This document shows positions 6,750-14,247 of a DNA stretch of 19,413 bases, piece after piece. How positions within the stretch are numbered: position 1 is the stretch's first letter; each line of letters begins with the position of its first letter. Below the pieces are notes generated by a model that saw nothing but the letters and a program-made list of their open reading frames with translations, was not told the origin of the DNA and searched no databases. The DNA is from Pseudobdellovibrionaceae bacterium (GTDB taxonomy: Bacteria; Bdellovibrionota; Bdellovibrionia; Bdellovibrionales; UBA1609). The DNA lies in contig JAPORL010000026.1 in the NCBI GenBank assembly GCA_026712605.1, positions 1 to 19,413 on the forward strand. The letters run 5' to 3'. The position numbers and the translations under genes are program-made.

Positions 6750-8603
6750 TCAGTTTAAAAAAATAAGAACCATTGCAATTGTTAAACCTATAGTAAAATA
6801 AAAAAGATAAGATTGAATACTTCCATTTTGAAGTTTTGAAAATATTGTCTTTAAAGTTAAAACTTGTGAAATTAAAAAATGAATAGCTTGATTAAAAAAG
6901 CTTAGCTCAACTTGTTTGAAGCTTTCCAAACAGATTTTTTTAAAAAAAACTTGGATACGAGAAATTAAATGAGGAACAAAAAAAGCTTCTTCTAAAACCT
7001 GCTTTAATTTTGAAGGAAAGGGGATAAATTTCTTTTTTAGAAAAATAAAAAAACTTCCCCCTATTACTGCAAGGCTCATTAGTGTAGATGAAAGCATGAG
7101 AGATATTTCTTGGGCAAAACTTCCTTTAAACTTAGAAGGAGAAAAATCTTTTAAAAGCTCTTGTAAAATATGAGGAGGCTTAAAAGCTAAAAACTCTGAA
7201 AGAGCATGAGGAATGCCTAAAACTCCTGAAAAGAAAGCAAAAAAGGCTAAAATGATTAAAGGAATATTTAAGCCTCTTTCTTCTTTATGAGCAGGAGTTT
7301 TCTCTTTTCCAAAGAAAACAAAGGCGGTAAGGCGAGTCATATAAAAACAAGTGATAAGACCTGTAAAAAAAGCGCCACAAAACAAAAGATAATTTTTACT
7401 GGAATATAAAGACCATAAAATTTCATCTTTACTAAAAAATCCAGAAAAAGGAGGGATAGCCATTAAAGCAAAAGCCCCTATCATATAAGTTAGATAAGTT
7501 ATCGGAAGCTTTTTTTTAAGCCCGCCCATTTTCCTAATATCTTGTTCCCCATTTAGAGCATGAATGACAGAGCCAGCGCATAAAAATAATAAAGCTTTGA
7601 AAAAACCATGGGTTAAAAGATGAAAAATACTAGCAGAAAAGGCTTTCACTCCTATAGCAATAAATAAATAAGCTAGCTGAGAAATCGTAGAATAAGCCAA
7701 AATAGATTTAAAATCCCAGCTCCTGCATGCAATGAGTGCGGCGCCTAAAGCTGTAACAGCGCCAATCCAAGCAATACCTTCTAACAGGAAGGGAAAAGCC
7801 ATGTAACAAAAAGACATACGAACTAAAAGGTAAACCCCTGCTGTTACCATAGTTGCCGCATGAATTAAAGCCGATACAGGAGTGGGACCAGCCATAGCTT
7901 TAGGGAGCCAAAAATAAAGAGGAAATTGAGCTGACTTTCCTGTGGCTCCTAAAAAAATGAGCAGAGGCCCTAAAAAGCTTGGATTTGAAAAACTAAACAT
8001 CTCCTCTTTAAAAAAAGAGTTGATTTCAGTAAAGTTAAAAGTTTTAACATGAACAAATAAAAAGAATATACCTAACAAAAAGCAAGCATCCCCTAAGCGA
8101 TTGACTATAAAAGCTAATAATCCTGAATCTAGCTTTTTTTCTTCTTTAAACCAAAAACCAATCAACAAATAAGAGCAAAGTCCAACCCCTTCCCAACCGA
8201 CAAATAAAAGAGGAAGACTATCAGCTAAAACCAAAATGAGCATCATAAAAATAAATAAATTGAGATAGATAAAATAACGAGTAAAGCCATCTTCTTTAGA
8301 CATATAAAAAAAACTGTAAATATGGATTAAGCTTCCAACTCCTGTGATAAGAAGGCACATAAGAAGGCTTAAAGAATCTAGTAAAAAAGAAAAGTTTAAA
8401 TTAATATCCCCCAAACTAAACCATGGAAATAAATAGAGGCGAGATTCTGAAAAACCAAAATTTAATATATGAAAAAGTGTAGCTAAAAAAGATCCCAAAC
8501 AAGCTAGAATGGCGATTTGTCCAGAAAGTTTCTTATTAGAGCTTTTAAATCTAAAAGCATTTATTAAAAAACCAACAAGAGGAGATAAAATTAAAATTAA
8601 CAA
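6750..8603 (-). CDS. nuoL: NADH-quinone oxidoreductase subunit L
   Basis: The largest antiporter-like subunit of complex I, at the distal end of the membrane arm, with a long lateral helix expected at its C-terminus. At 617 residues it is of normal length. Landmarks are Glu138 in VGWEGVGLCSYLLIGFW, Lys223 in TGKSAQFPLYFWLPKAM, the AGPTPVSALIHAATMVTAG motif just after it, and IPPFSGFFSKDEILW (around 390). The start is a TTG at 8601-8603, chosen because AAAGGA sits seven bases upstream and no ATG or GTG is nearer. The final segment (FYFTIGLTIAMVLIFL) fits the terminal anchoring helix. Confidence 0.95.
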   Translation of the reverse strand: MLILILSPLVGFLINAFRFKSSNKKLSGQIAILACLGSFLATLFHILNFGFSESRLYLFPWFSLGDINLNFSFLLDSLSLLMCLLITGVGSLIHIYSFFYMSKEDGFTRYFIYLNLFIFMMLILVLADSLPLLFVGWEGVGLCSYLLIGFWFKEEKKLDSGLLAFIVNRLGDACFLLGIFFLFVHVKTFNFTEINSFFKEEMFSFSNPSFLGPLLIFLGATGKSAQFPLYFWLPKAMAGPTPVSALIHAATMVTAGVYLLVRMSFCYMAFPFLLEGIAWIGAVTALGAALIACRSWDFKSILAYSTISQLAYLFIAIGVKAFSASIFHLLTHGFFKALLFLCAGSVIHALNGEQDIRKMGGLKKKLPITYLTYMIGAFALMAIPPFSGFFSKDEILWSLYSSKNYLLFCGAFFTGLITCFYMTRLTAFVFFGKEKTPAHKEERGLNIPLIILAFFAFFSGVLGIPHALSEFLAFKPPHILQELLKDFSPSKFKGSFAQEISLMLSSTLMSLAVIGGSFFIFLKKKFIPFPSKLKQVLEEAFFVPHLISRIQVFFKKICLESFKQVELSFFNQAIHFLISQVLTLKTIFSKLQNGSIQSYLFYFTIGLTIAMVLIFLN

Positions 8604-8606
8604 AAT

Positions 8607-8930
8607 TTATTCCTTTAAAAGATTTAGATTTTCTATATTTACTGTTTTAAATTTTTTATAAACGCGAACGGTTAAAGCGAGTCCTACACCAGCTTCTGCC
8701 GCCGCTATGCAGATAATAAAAAAAATATAAACGGGAGCCGATTCAAAGCCATAAATATTAGCAAAACTGAGAAAGTTTAGATTAACAGCAACGAGCATGA
8801 GCTCTAAACTCATTAGAATAACGAGGAGATTTTTTCTTATTAAAAGACCAGTCAGGCCGATAAAAAAAAGTCCAGCAGATAAAAATACCGGAAAAAAATT
8901 TTGTAAAGAAGAGACAGGATCAAATAACAT
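8607..8930 (-). CDS. nuoK: NADH-quinone oxidoreductase subunit K
   Basis: A small three-helix subunit that links the antiporter-like subunits to the E-channel in complex I. It has 107 residues, close to the usual 100. The two conserved in-membrane acids are Glu43 (MSLELMLVAVNLNF) and Glu79 (IAAAEAGVGLALTV). GGAAG precedes the ATG. It sits two bases after nuoJ and three bases before nuoL. Compared with the common form, the N-terminus is several residues longer (LFDPVSSLQN). Confidence 0.95.
   Translation of the reverse strand: MLFDPVSSLQNFFPVFLSAGLFFIGLTGLLIRKNLLVILMSLELMLVAVNLNFLSFANIYGFESAPVYIFFIICIAAAEAGVGLALTVRVYKKFKTVNIENLNLLKE
8611..8616 (-). promoter_or_regulatory. Ribosome-binding site deciding nuoL TTG start
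   Basis: AAAGGA on the minus strand, inside the last codons of nuoK, lies seven bases before TTG at 8601-8603. It supports TTG as the nuoL start. Confidence 0.6.
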
Positions 8931-8932
8931 AT

Positions 8933-9424
8933 TTAATCTTCCTTATCCAATTTTGATAAAATTACAACTCCAATGGCAATCACTAAAAGAAGCAAACCAA
9001 TCATTTCAAAAACTAATAGATGTTCTGTAAAGAGCCTTAAAGCAATTTCCCGTCCTTCTAAAAAAGAGCTATTAAAATTTTTTATCGGAAGACTAGAAAA
9101 AGCAACAAGTGAAATCAAACCACAAAGTATTCCAAATAAAAAAACTGGCAAAATCCATGAAATTTTTTTAACAAAAATAACAGTTTCATTTTTTAGATTA
9201 AAAAGCATCAAGACCATGACAAATAAGACCATAACAGCTCCAGCATAAATGATAAGCTGAAGTCCTGCTAAAAAAGGAGCAGACATAAGAAAAAATATTC
9301 CAGCAATTAAAATCATAGACAAAGCGAGATGTAGTGCCCCTTGAGCTGGATTTCTACAGGAGATAGTTTTAAAAGCGCTAAATAAAAGCAAAGCGGAAAA
9401 AAAATAAAAAAGAAAAGTTTCCAT
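8933..9424 (-). CDS. nuoJ: NADH-quinone oxidoreductase subunit J
   Basis: A five-helix membrane subunit of complex I near the quinone-linked E-channel, 163 residues. The recognisable marks are the N-terminal NPAQGALHLALSMI segment and the LQLIIYAGAVMVLFVMVLML helix, whose central pi-bulge region is highly conserved in this family. The AGAGGT ribosome-binding sequence precedes the ATG. It follows nuoH directly: nuoI, which normally lies between H and J, is absent. Confidence 0.95.
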   Translation of the reverse strand: METFLFYFFSALLLFSAFKTISCRNPAQGALHLALSMILIAGIFFLMSAPFLAGLQLIIYAGAVMVLFVMVLMLFNLKNETVIFVKKISWILPVFLFGILCGLISLVAFSSLPIKNFNSSFLEGREIALRLFTEHLLVFEMIGLLLLVIAIGVVILSKLDKED

Positions 9425-9431
9425 AAGACCT

Positions 9432-10547
9432 CTATAAGAAAATAAAAAAACCTGTGATTACAGCATTAAACAAAGCCCATGGAAGAAGTTTTTTCCAGCC
9501 TAAATCCATAAGCTGATCATAACGAAAACGAGGTAAAGACCATCTTATCCACATAAAAATAAATAAAAACAAGAAAAACTTTATAATAAAGACAAAAAGC
9601 AACAATAAAGATAGCATAAAATCACTACCCGCAAAGTTTAATAAGCTTTCTTGAGAAAAAGGATAAGGATCAAAGCCTCCAAAATAAAAAACAATCATTA
9701 ATGCGGAAGAAACCATCATATGAGCGTACTCTCCAATATAAAATAAAATCAGCTTAATTCCTCCATATTCTGTATGATAACCAGCTACTAGCTCGGCCTC
9801 AGCTTCAGGAAGATCAAAAGGAATTCGATTGCATTCTGCTAATAGGGATATAAAAAAGATCAAAGCGCCTAAGGGTTGATAAAAAAGTCCCCAGTTTGGT
9901 AAAAAAGAAAAAACAAAATCTTTTTCAAAAAGTGAAAAGCTTAAAGGGCCGGATTGTTTTTTAATAATTTCTAAAAAATCTAAACTATTAAAAACCAGCA
10001 AAATTCCTACCAAAGAAAGGCTTAAAGCCAGCTCATAACTGATATTTTGCGCGGCGGCTCTTAAAGCTCCCAGTAAAGGGTATTTGCTTTCGCTACTCCA
10101 ACCCGCTACTAAAAGAGCATAAGAAGCTAAAGAAGAAACCCCTAAAGCAAAAACTACGGCAGAATTTAAATGAAAAGATTGAAAGTAAAAAGTATAAGGT
10201 CCTAGATTAAAGCCAAAAAATTCAAAAGCAGGAATTTCAAAAGGAGCTGAAAAGGGAATGGATCCAAAAACGACAGCGGGCGGAATGACAGCTAAGATAG
10301 GAGCTAGATAATAAAAGAATTTTCTATTGCCTTTTACAAAATTTTCTTTCATTAAAGGCTTAACTAAATCTGCTAAAATTTGCATTAAGCCAAAAGGACC
10401 ATAGCGATTAGGTCCTAAGCGATTTTGCATTAAAGCAGAAACTCTCCTTTCTGCCCAAACTAACAAAGGCACCAAAGCGATCATGGATATAAAAATTATA
10501 CAGATTTTTATAAAATTAATAGAAAATTCAAAAATATCTGTTCCCAT
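9432..10547 (-). CDS. nuoH: NADH-quinone oxidoreductase subunit H
   Basis: The eight-helix subunit that forms the quinone chamber with NuoB and NuoD at the base of the peripheral arm. At 371 residues it is slightly longer than usual. Clear motifs are ERRVSALMQNRLGPNRYGPF (from residue 33), LAECNRIPFDLPEAEAELV and GYHTEYGGIKL, which hold the conserved acidic residues of the quinone and proton path, and RFRYDQLMDLGWKKLLP at the C-terminus. The ATG lies three bases after the nuoA stop and has GGAAGTG before it. Its presence implies that a cognate peripheral arm is encoded elsewhere. Confidence 0.96.
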   Translation of the reverse strand: MGTDIFEFSINFIKICIIFISMIALVPLLVWAERRVSALMQNRLGPNRYGPFGLMQILADLVKPLMKENFVKGNRKFFYYLAPILAVIPPAVVFGSIPFSAPFEIPAFEFFGFNLGPYTFYFQSFHLNSAVVFALGVSSLASYALLVAGWSSESKYPLLGALRAAAQNISYELALSLSLVGILLVFNSLDFLEIIKKQSGPLSFSLFEKDFVFSFLPNWGLFYQPLGALIFFISLLAECNRIPFDLPEAEAELVAGYHTEYGGIKLILFYIGEYAHMMVSSALMIVFYFGGFDPYPFSQESLLNFAGSDFMLSLLLLFVFIIKFFLFLFIFMWIRWSLPRFRYDQLMDLGWKKLLPWALFNAVITGFFIFL

Positions 10548-10550
10548 AGA

Positions 10551-10913
10551 TCACTTCCAATCTAGCGCTTTGCTTTTAATTTCCCACCAGAGTCCAAAAA
10601 TAAATAACAAAAGAAAAAGCCCCATGGCAAAAAGTATTCCCAGAGCTTGTTCCATTTCTAAAAAATCTCTATAAGCTAAAGCAAAGGGATATAAAAAAAT
10701 AATCTCTATATCAAATAGAATAAACAAGATAGCTGTTAAAAAAAATTTTACAGAAATTTGAGTGCTTTTTTTTTCTTTTGGAGCTAGTCCACATTCATAA
10801 TCACTGGCTTTAGCTTTAGAATTGAGGTCTTTGGGTCCAAAAAAATAAGGAATAGCTATCAAAAGAAGACAAAAGATGAAGCTAACTAAAATTAATAAGA
10901 CAATAGGAAGCAT
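10551..10913 (-). CDS. nuoA: NADH-quinone oxidoreductase subunit A
   Basis: A three-helix subunit of complex I, 120 residues. YECG (39-42) and FDIEIIFLYPFA (67-78) are the family signatures; the conserved cysteine lies in the loop near the quinone entrance. It is the first gene of the cluster, with AGAGG before the ATG. The next gene is nuoH instead of the usual nuoB. A 94-base divergent spacer separates it from the pilin-like gene. Confidence 0.95.
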   Translation of the reverse strand: MLPIVLLILVSFIFCLLLIAIPYFFGPKDLNSKAKASDYECGLAPKEKKSTQISVKFFLTAILFILFDIEIIFLYPFALAYRDFLEMEQALGILFAMGLFLLLFIFGLWWEIKSKALDWK

Positions 10914-10928
10914 AAAAACCTCTTTTCT

Positions 10929-10956
10929 TTTTTACTTAAACTAAATAAAAAGGCAA
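10929..10956 (-). promoter_or_regulatory. Possible nuo operon promoter
   Basis: On the minus strand TTGCCT (10951-10956) and TAAAAA (10929-10934) are separated by 16 bases. The match to a housekeeping -35/-10 pair is weak. It is the best candidate in the 94-base divergent spacer before nuoA. Confidence 0.2.
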
Positions 10957-10991
10957 GCTTTAGATATTTTCTTTTTTATTTCCGCTTTTTT

Positions 10992-10999
10992 GCCGATAA
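10992..10999 (+). promoter_or_regulatory. Sigma-28 (FliA)-type -10 box before pilin-like gene
   Basis: GCCGATAA is a perfect match to the -10 consensus recognised by FliA-type sigma factors. No TAAA is found at the usual 15-base spacing upstream, so the -35 half is degenerate or absent. The same octamer occurs before tadC at 15907. The box lies only eight bases before the GTG start, so transcripts would have almost no leader. Confidence 0.5.
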
Positions 11000-11007
11000 A
11001 ATAAGAG

Positions 11008-11877
11008 GTGGTATTTTTAAAAAAAAATAAAAAATCTTCAGTGGGACAAGCAACGATTGAATATCTTCTGCTTATTGTTCTTGTCATTGCCATTGCAACA
11101 GGGATTGGAGGCCCCTTAGGTCTTTATTTAAAAAGGTTTTCAGGGGCCTTATTAGGACCTAATGGCTATTATGCTTGTTTGACAGAAAGAGGCTTGCTTC
11201 CAGGAGATCCCCGAGCGAGTTATTGTAATAGGCATACTAATTTAGCTTTAAATACGATAAGTAGTATTAGCTTTGGCCCAGGGTTTTCTGATTCAGACTT
11301 AGGAACTGGTGGCGATAATAACAACACAGGTATCAACAGTAACAATTCAAATACACAAGATTCTAGTTTGTTGTCAGGAGATACAGACGAAAAAAGCTTT
11401 AAACCGAGCTCTAAAGATAAAAGTAAAAATCCGACAAAACATAAAGCGAACAGATCAAAATCATTGGGACGAAAAAGCTTATCTTCTCCAACAAGAGGAG
11501 CAGGAGAAATTTCTGAAGAGAGTTCTGATAGTCCCTATTCTTTTTCTGCTTTTGACTCAAAACTTTCTTCTAAAAAAAGAAAAAAACGAAAAACGAAAAA
11601 CAATTATAAAGCTCTAAATTTACAAAAAGAAGAAGGAAAAGAAGAGTTTAATGCCAGTGAATCGGGATATAAAAGAGCTCGATTTCGCCCTCAAAAAGCT
11701 CAAGGCTATCTAGGAGAAGTTTATAACCAAGAACAAGAAAAAGAACAGGCAGAAAAGCCTGTTTTTAAAGTGACTATAGCTAAAGAGCAATCTAAATCTA
11801 TTGGCTCTGAAACAAAAAAAATAAGCTTATTTCAGATAGAAGAATCTCAAGCGAGTCTTCTGAAGACATTAAATTAA
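11008..11877 (+). CDS. Flp/TadE-like prepilin with long hydrophilic tail
   Basis: A 289-residue product as read. Residues 1-13 are a Lys/Ser-rich leader ending in Gly13, followed by QATIEYLLLIVLVIAIATG, a class III (Flp/type IV) prepilin cleavage site. It has Glu at +5 of the mature protein and a hydrophobic helix of about 18 residues. Prepilin peptidase would cut after Gly13. The mature front holds Cys57 and Cys73, a possible disulfide. From about residue 95 the chain is low-complexity and hydrophilic: Asn/Thr/Asp-rich, then Lys/Arg/Ser-rich. The start is uncertain: GTG at 11008 overlaps the AGAGGTG ribosome-binding sequence, and an A9 run follows at once. The C-terminus is also suspect: after an A8 run at 11814-11821 the -1 frame continues into a membrane helix and ends at 11987. 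Function in a Tad-like surface structure is inferred. Confidence 0.6.
   Translation: MVFLKKNKKSSVGQATIEYLLLIVLVIAIATGIGGPLGLYLKRFSGALLGPNGYYACLTERGLLPGDPRASYCNRHTNLALNTISSISFGPGFSDSDLGTGGDNNNTGINSNNSNTQDSSLLSGDTDEKSFKPSSKDKSKNPTKHKANRSKSLGRKSLSSPTRGAGEISEESSDSPYSFSAFDSKLSSKKRKKRKTKNNYKALNLQKEEGKEEFNASESGYKRARFRPQKAQGYLGEVYNQEQEKEQAEKPVFKVTIAKEQSKSIGSETKKISLFQIEESQASLLKTLN
11814..11821 (+). other. A8 run, candidate slippage or frameshift site
   Basis: In the reading frame of the pilin-like gene this reads ACA AAA AAA ATA, so an A AAA AAA heptamer is in the correct phase for a -1 ribosomal slip. It could equally be a site of polymerase slippage, a real mutation or a sequencing error. One extra A would join the two frames seamlessly. 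Confidence 0.45.
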
Positions 11878-11987
11878 AAGAAACAAACTTTTCTGTTTTT
11901 TTAAAATATTTTGTTATTATAGCCTTAATTGTGATTGTCTTTATTATAATCTTTTCTCAATTGATGGAATATCAAAGTCGGGATTAA
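11820..11987 (+). other. Out-of-frame C-terminal transmembrane tail of pilin-like gene
   Basis: The -1 frame is open from 11811 to a TAA at 11985-11987 and has no usable start codon before its membrane segment. It encodes a polar stretch (SSESSEDIKLKETNFS), a strong hydrophobic helix (FVIIALIVIVFIIIF) and a short charged end (SQLMEYQSRD). Without a start of its own it makes sense only as the continuation of the upstream gene, giving a product of about 326 residues with a membrane helix at each end. It fills most of the gap before the converging aminotransferase gene. Confidence 0.5.
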
Positions 11988-12002
11988 AAAATTTTGAAAA
12001 AG

Positions 12003-13181
12003 TTAGCTTGGCTTTAAAATGTCCTCCACTTTCTTTAAAGCCATTTTTATTTTTGTTTTTGTAAAAAGATCAGGCTTTTGTTTTACCAATTCAAAGCCTA
12101 AGGCTTTTAAAGCTCTTATAAAGTCTTTGTTAGTTAAAGGTCCTAAATGTCCAATTCTTAAAATTTTATTTTTTAATTGGCCTTGTCCTCCTGCTATAAA
12201 AATTCCATGTTTTCTTTCTAAATTTTTTTTGATGCTGTCAGCAGAAAAGACTTTTAAAGCGGTTAAAGAATTAGCTGGTTTAGAAGAAAAAAGCTCTAAG
12301 CCTAAAAATTTACAAAAAATATGACAAGCTTTTTTTAGAGTTTCTGTTCTGATAATTAAATTCTTAAGACCTTTTTTTTTAAGCAATTTTAAACTTACAG
12401 ATAAGGCTCTAATTAAACTTACAGAGGAGCTAAAAGCGGTTTCTCCTTTTTGTTGAGCTTGTCTTTCTTTATTCAAATCAAAATAATACTTAGGAAGTTT
12501 AGAAGATAGATTTTTTTTCCATGCTTTTTGGGAAAGACAAATAAAAGCTAAACCAGCAGGGAGCCAAAAAGTTTTTTGTGAGCCAGCAATCATAACATCA
12601 ATCCCCCATTTATCCATTTTTAACTCCATAGCCCCTAATCCTGTGATAGCATCTACAACTAAAAGAATATCGGGATAGTTTTTTAAAAGTTTTGCCACTT
12701 CTTTTATAGGCTGTTCAGTTGCTGTACTTGTTTCACAAGCTGTAATTAAAAGCGCTTTGATGTTTTTATTATTTAAATGTTTTTCTATCTCTTTAATTGA
12801 AACAGCTTGTCCCCAAGGAACTTCTATAACAATTGGTTTTAAGTTAAAGGCTAAAGCTATTTCTTTCCATCTTTCTCCAAATTTTCCAGCTGAGACACAT
12901 AAAACCTCTTCTTTAGGAGATAAAATGTTTGATAAACTGGCTTCCATGGCTCCAGTTCCTGTGCAAGCTAAAATCAGGACATCTTGTTTTGTTTGAAATA
13001 GGATTTTTAAATCACTTGAAATTTTCCTTAAAGCTTTTTTAAATAGAAAAGAACGATGATGCCACATGTCTTGTGATAAAGATTTTTTAATGGGTGTAGC
13101 TAAAATAACAGGACCAGGGCTTAGAAGCAGAGGGCTTTGATTTTTCTTTAATCTTTTGTTATAGGAATTAAAAGAGTTCAT
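12003..13181 (-). CDS. Class V aminotransferase (alanine/serine-glyoxylate type)
   Basis: A PLP-dependent aminotransferase of fold type I, 392 residues, cytoplasmic. Signatures are LLSPGPV (19-25), the WHHRS motif (40-44), TGTGAMEASLSNIL (74-87), the PLP-contacting Asp177 in VVDAITGLG and the Schiff-base Lys203 in AGSQKTFWLPAG. This arrangement fits the alanine-glyoxylate/serine-glyoxylate aminotransferase group. Members use small amino acids as donors; the acceptor cannot be read from sequence. In some bacteria this family stands in for phosphoserine aminotransferase (SerC), which would also feed PdxA, but nothing here proves that. No clear ribosome-binding site precedes the ATG. It is a single gene, divergent from holA and convergent with the pilin-like gene. 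Confidence 0.82.
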   Translation of the reverse strand: MNSFNSYNKRLKKNQSPLLLSPGPVILATPIKKSLSQDMWHHRSFLFKKALRKISSDLKILFQTKQDVLILACTGTGAMEASLSNILSPKEEVLCVSAGKFGERWKEIALAFNLKPIVIEVPWGQAVSIKEIEKHLNNKNIKALLITACETSTATEQPIKEVAKLLKNYPDILLVVDAITGLGAMELKMDKWGIDVMIAGSQKTFWLPAGLAFICLSQKAWKKNLSSKLPKYYFDLNKERQAQQKGETAFSSSVSLIRALSVSLKLLKKKGLKNLIIRTETLKKACHIFCKFLGLELFSSKPANSLTALKVFSADSIKKNLERKHGIFIAGGQGQLKNKILRIGHLGPLTNKDFIRALKALGFELVKQKPDLFTKTKIKMALKKVEDILKPS

Positions 13182-13260
13182 AAGTTTTTTTTAGACTAAC
13201 AGACTAAATGTTTCAACCAGATATAGAAATAAAAAAAAACAGAAACTACACTAAAAAATA
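13182..13260. promoter_or_regulatory. Divergent spacer between aminotransferase and holA
   Basis: This is a 79-base AT-rich spacer with starts firing outward on both sides. TATAGA at about 13222-13227 could be a -10 for holA, but no matching -35 is evident. Neither start has a clear Shine-Dalgarno sequence. Confidence 0.25.
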
Positions 13261-14247
13261 ATGAAAACAGATCTCATACAATGGTTAAAAAAACCGGCAC
13301 CATTAAAATCCTTATATTTTGTTGTCGGAAATGACCCCTTTTTCCTTTCCGAGATAAAAAAAACCTTTAAAAAACAAATCTCTTCACAATTAGAGGATTT
13401 TAATCAGGATGAGGTTTCTGTCGCTGAAACACCATTAGATGATATCTTGACACTCTTTGAAACGCTTCCTTTATTTTCAGAAAAAAGACTTCTTCTTTGT
13501 AGTGAAGCGGATAAACTATCAGAAAAGGATTGGATAAGATTAGAGCCTTTTTTATCTTCTCCAAGCCATACTATTTTTGTTTGTTTTTTTGAAAAAAAAG
13601 ATGGCAGAAAAAAACAATTTAAGTTTTTAAAAGAAAAAGGAATGGAGTTAAATGCAAACTCTTTAAAATCATGGGAGATAGGTTCTTGGTTAGATTTTCT
13701 TTTGCAAAAAGAATCTCTTCATTTTTTATCTCTTTCTGCTAAATCTCTTTTTCAAGAGCTGACAGGAAATCATCTCATGGAAATACAAATTGAATTAAAA
13801 AAATTGAAGCAATATTTAGGAGGCAAAACTCAAATTACAGAAGAAGATGTTCTATCTTGCACCTCTAGATTAAAAATAGATAGTCTATTTGATTTAACAG
13901 AGGCTTTGGGGAATAAAAATGTTGTTAAATCTTTAAGTTTGATAGCAAATCTTTTAGATCAAAATCAAAATGCAATAGCTATTTTATCTTTAGTAGCTCG
14001 GCATATAAGAATTTTAGCTAAAATAAAAGTAGGGCAAAAAGAAAATCTAAGCTCTTATAAATTGGCTCAAAAAGCAGGTGTTACTTCTTATTTTCTTAAA
14101 AATTATTTAAAACAAAGTCAGCTTTGGTCGGAAAAGCAAATAGAAAAAACTATACAAGCTCTTTTTTTTGCAGACAAAGCTTTAAAGTCATCCCCTTTAT
14201 CTGCTCATATTTGGTTGGAAAATTTTATTTTAAAAAGCTGTTCTTAA
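13261..14247 (+). CDS. holA: DNA polymerase III delta subunit
   Basis: The clamp-loader subunit that opens the beta sliding clamp, 328 residues. The N-terminal AAA+-like domain starts with LYFVVGNDPFFLSEI (19-33) and continues with ETLPLFSEKRLLLC and the FVCFFEKKDGRKK strand region. The middle lid domain holds SLFQELTGNHLMEIQIELKKL and ITEEDVLS. The C-terminal collar holds IDSLFDLTEALGNKN and ILSLVARHIRILAKIK. As is normal for delta, it lacks a working Walker A motif. It starts at ATG with no visible ribosome-binding site. The stop overlaps the stop of the converging divIVA-like gene by four bases, so no terminator fits between them. Confidence 0.9.
   Translation: MKTDLIQWLKKPAPLKSLYFVVGNDPFFLSEIKKTFKKQISSQLEDFNQDEVSVAETPLDDILTLFETLPLFSEKRLLLCSEADKLSEKDWIRLEPFLSSPSHTIFVCFFEKKDGRKKQFKFLKEKGMELNANSLKSWEIGSWLDFLLQKESLHFLSLSAKSLFQELTGNHLMEIQIELKKLKQYLGGKTQITEEDVLSCTSRLKIDSLFDLTEALGNKNVVKSLSLIANLLDQNQNAIAILSLVARHIRILAKIKVGQKENLSSYKLAQKAGVTSYFLKNYLKQSQLWSEKQIEKTIQALFFADKALKSSPLSAHIWLENFILKSCS

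Noticed and set aside
8797..9248. Plus-strand open frames opposite nuoK and nuoJ
   Set aside because: They are antisense to conserved complex I genes and have no recognisable domain.
11309..11617. Plus-strand open frame of 102 codons inside the pilin-like gene
   Set aside because: It is a shifted frame within an A-rich, low-complexity region. The other frame has the prepilin signature and a coherent composition.
12019..12996. Plus-strand open frames opposite the aminotransferase
   Set aside because: They are antisense to a gene with an intact PLP lysine and family motifs, and the products are Lys/Phe-rich shadows.
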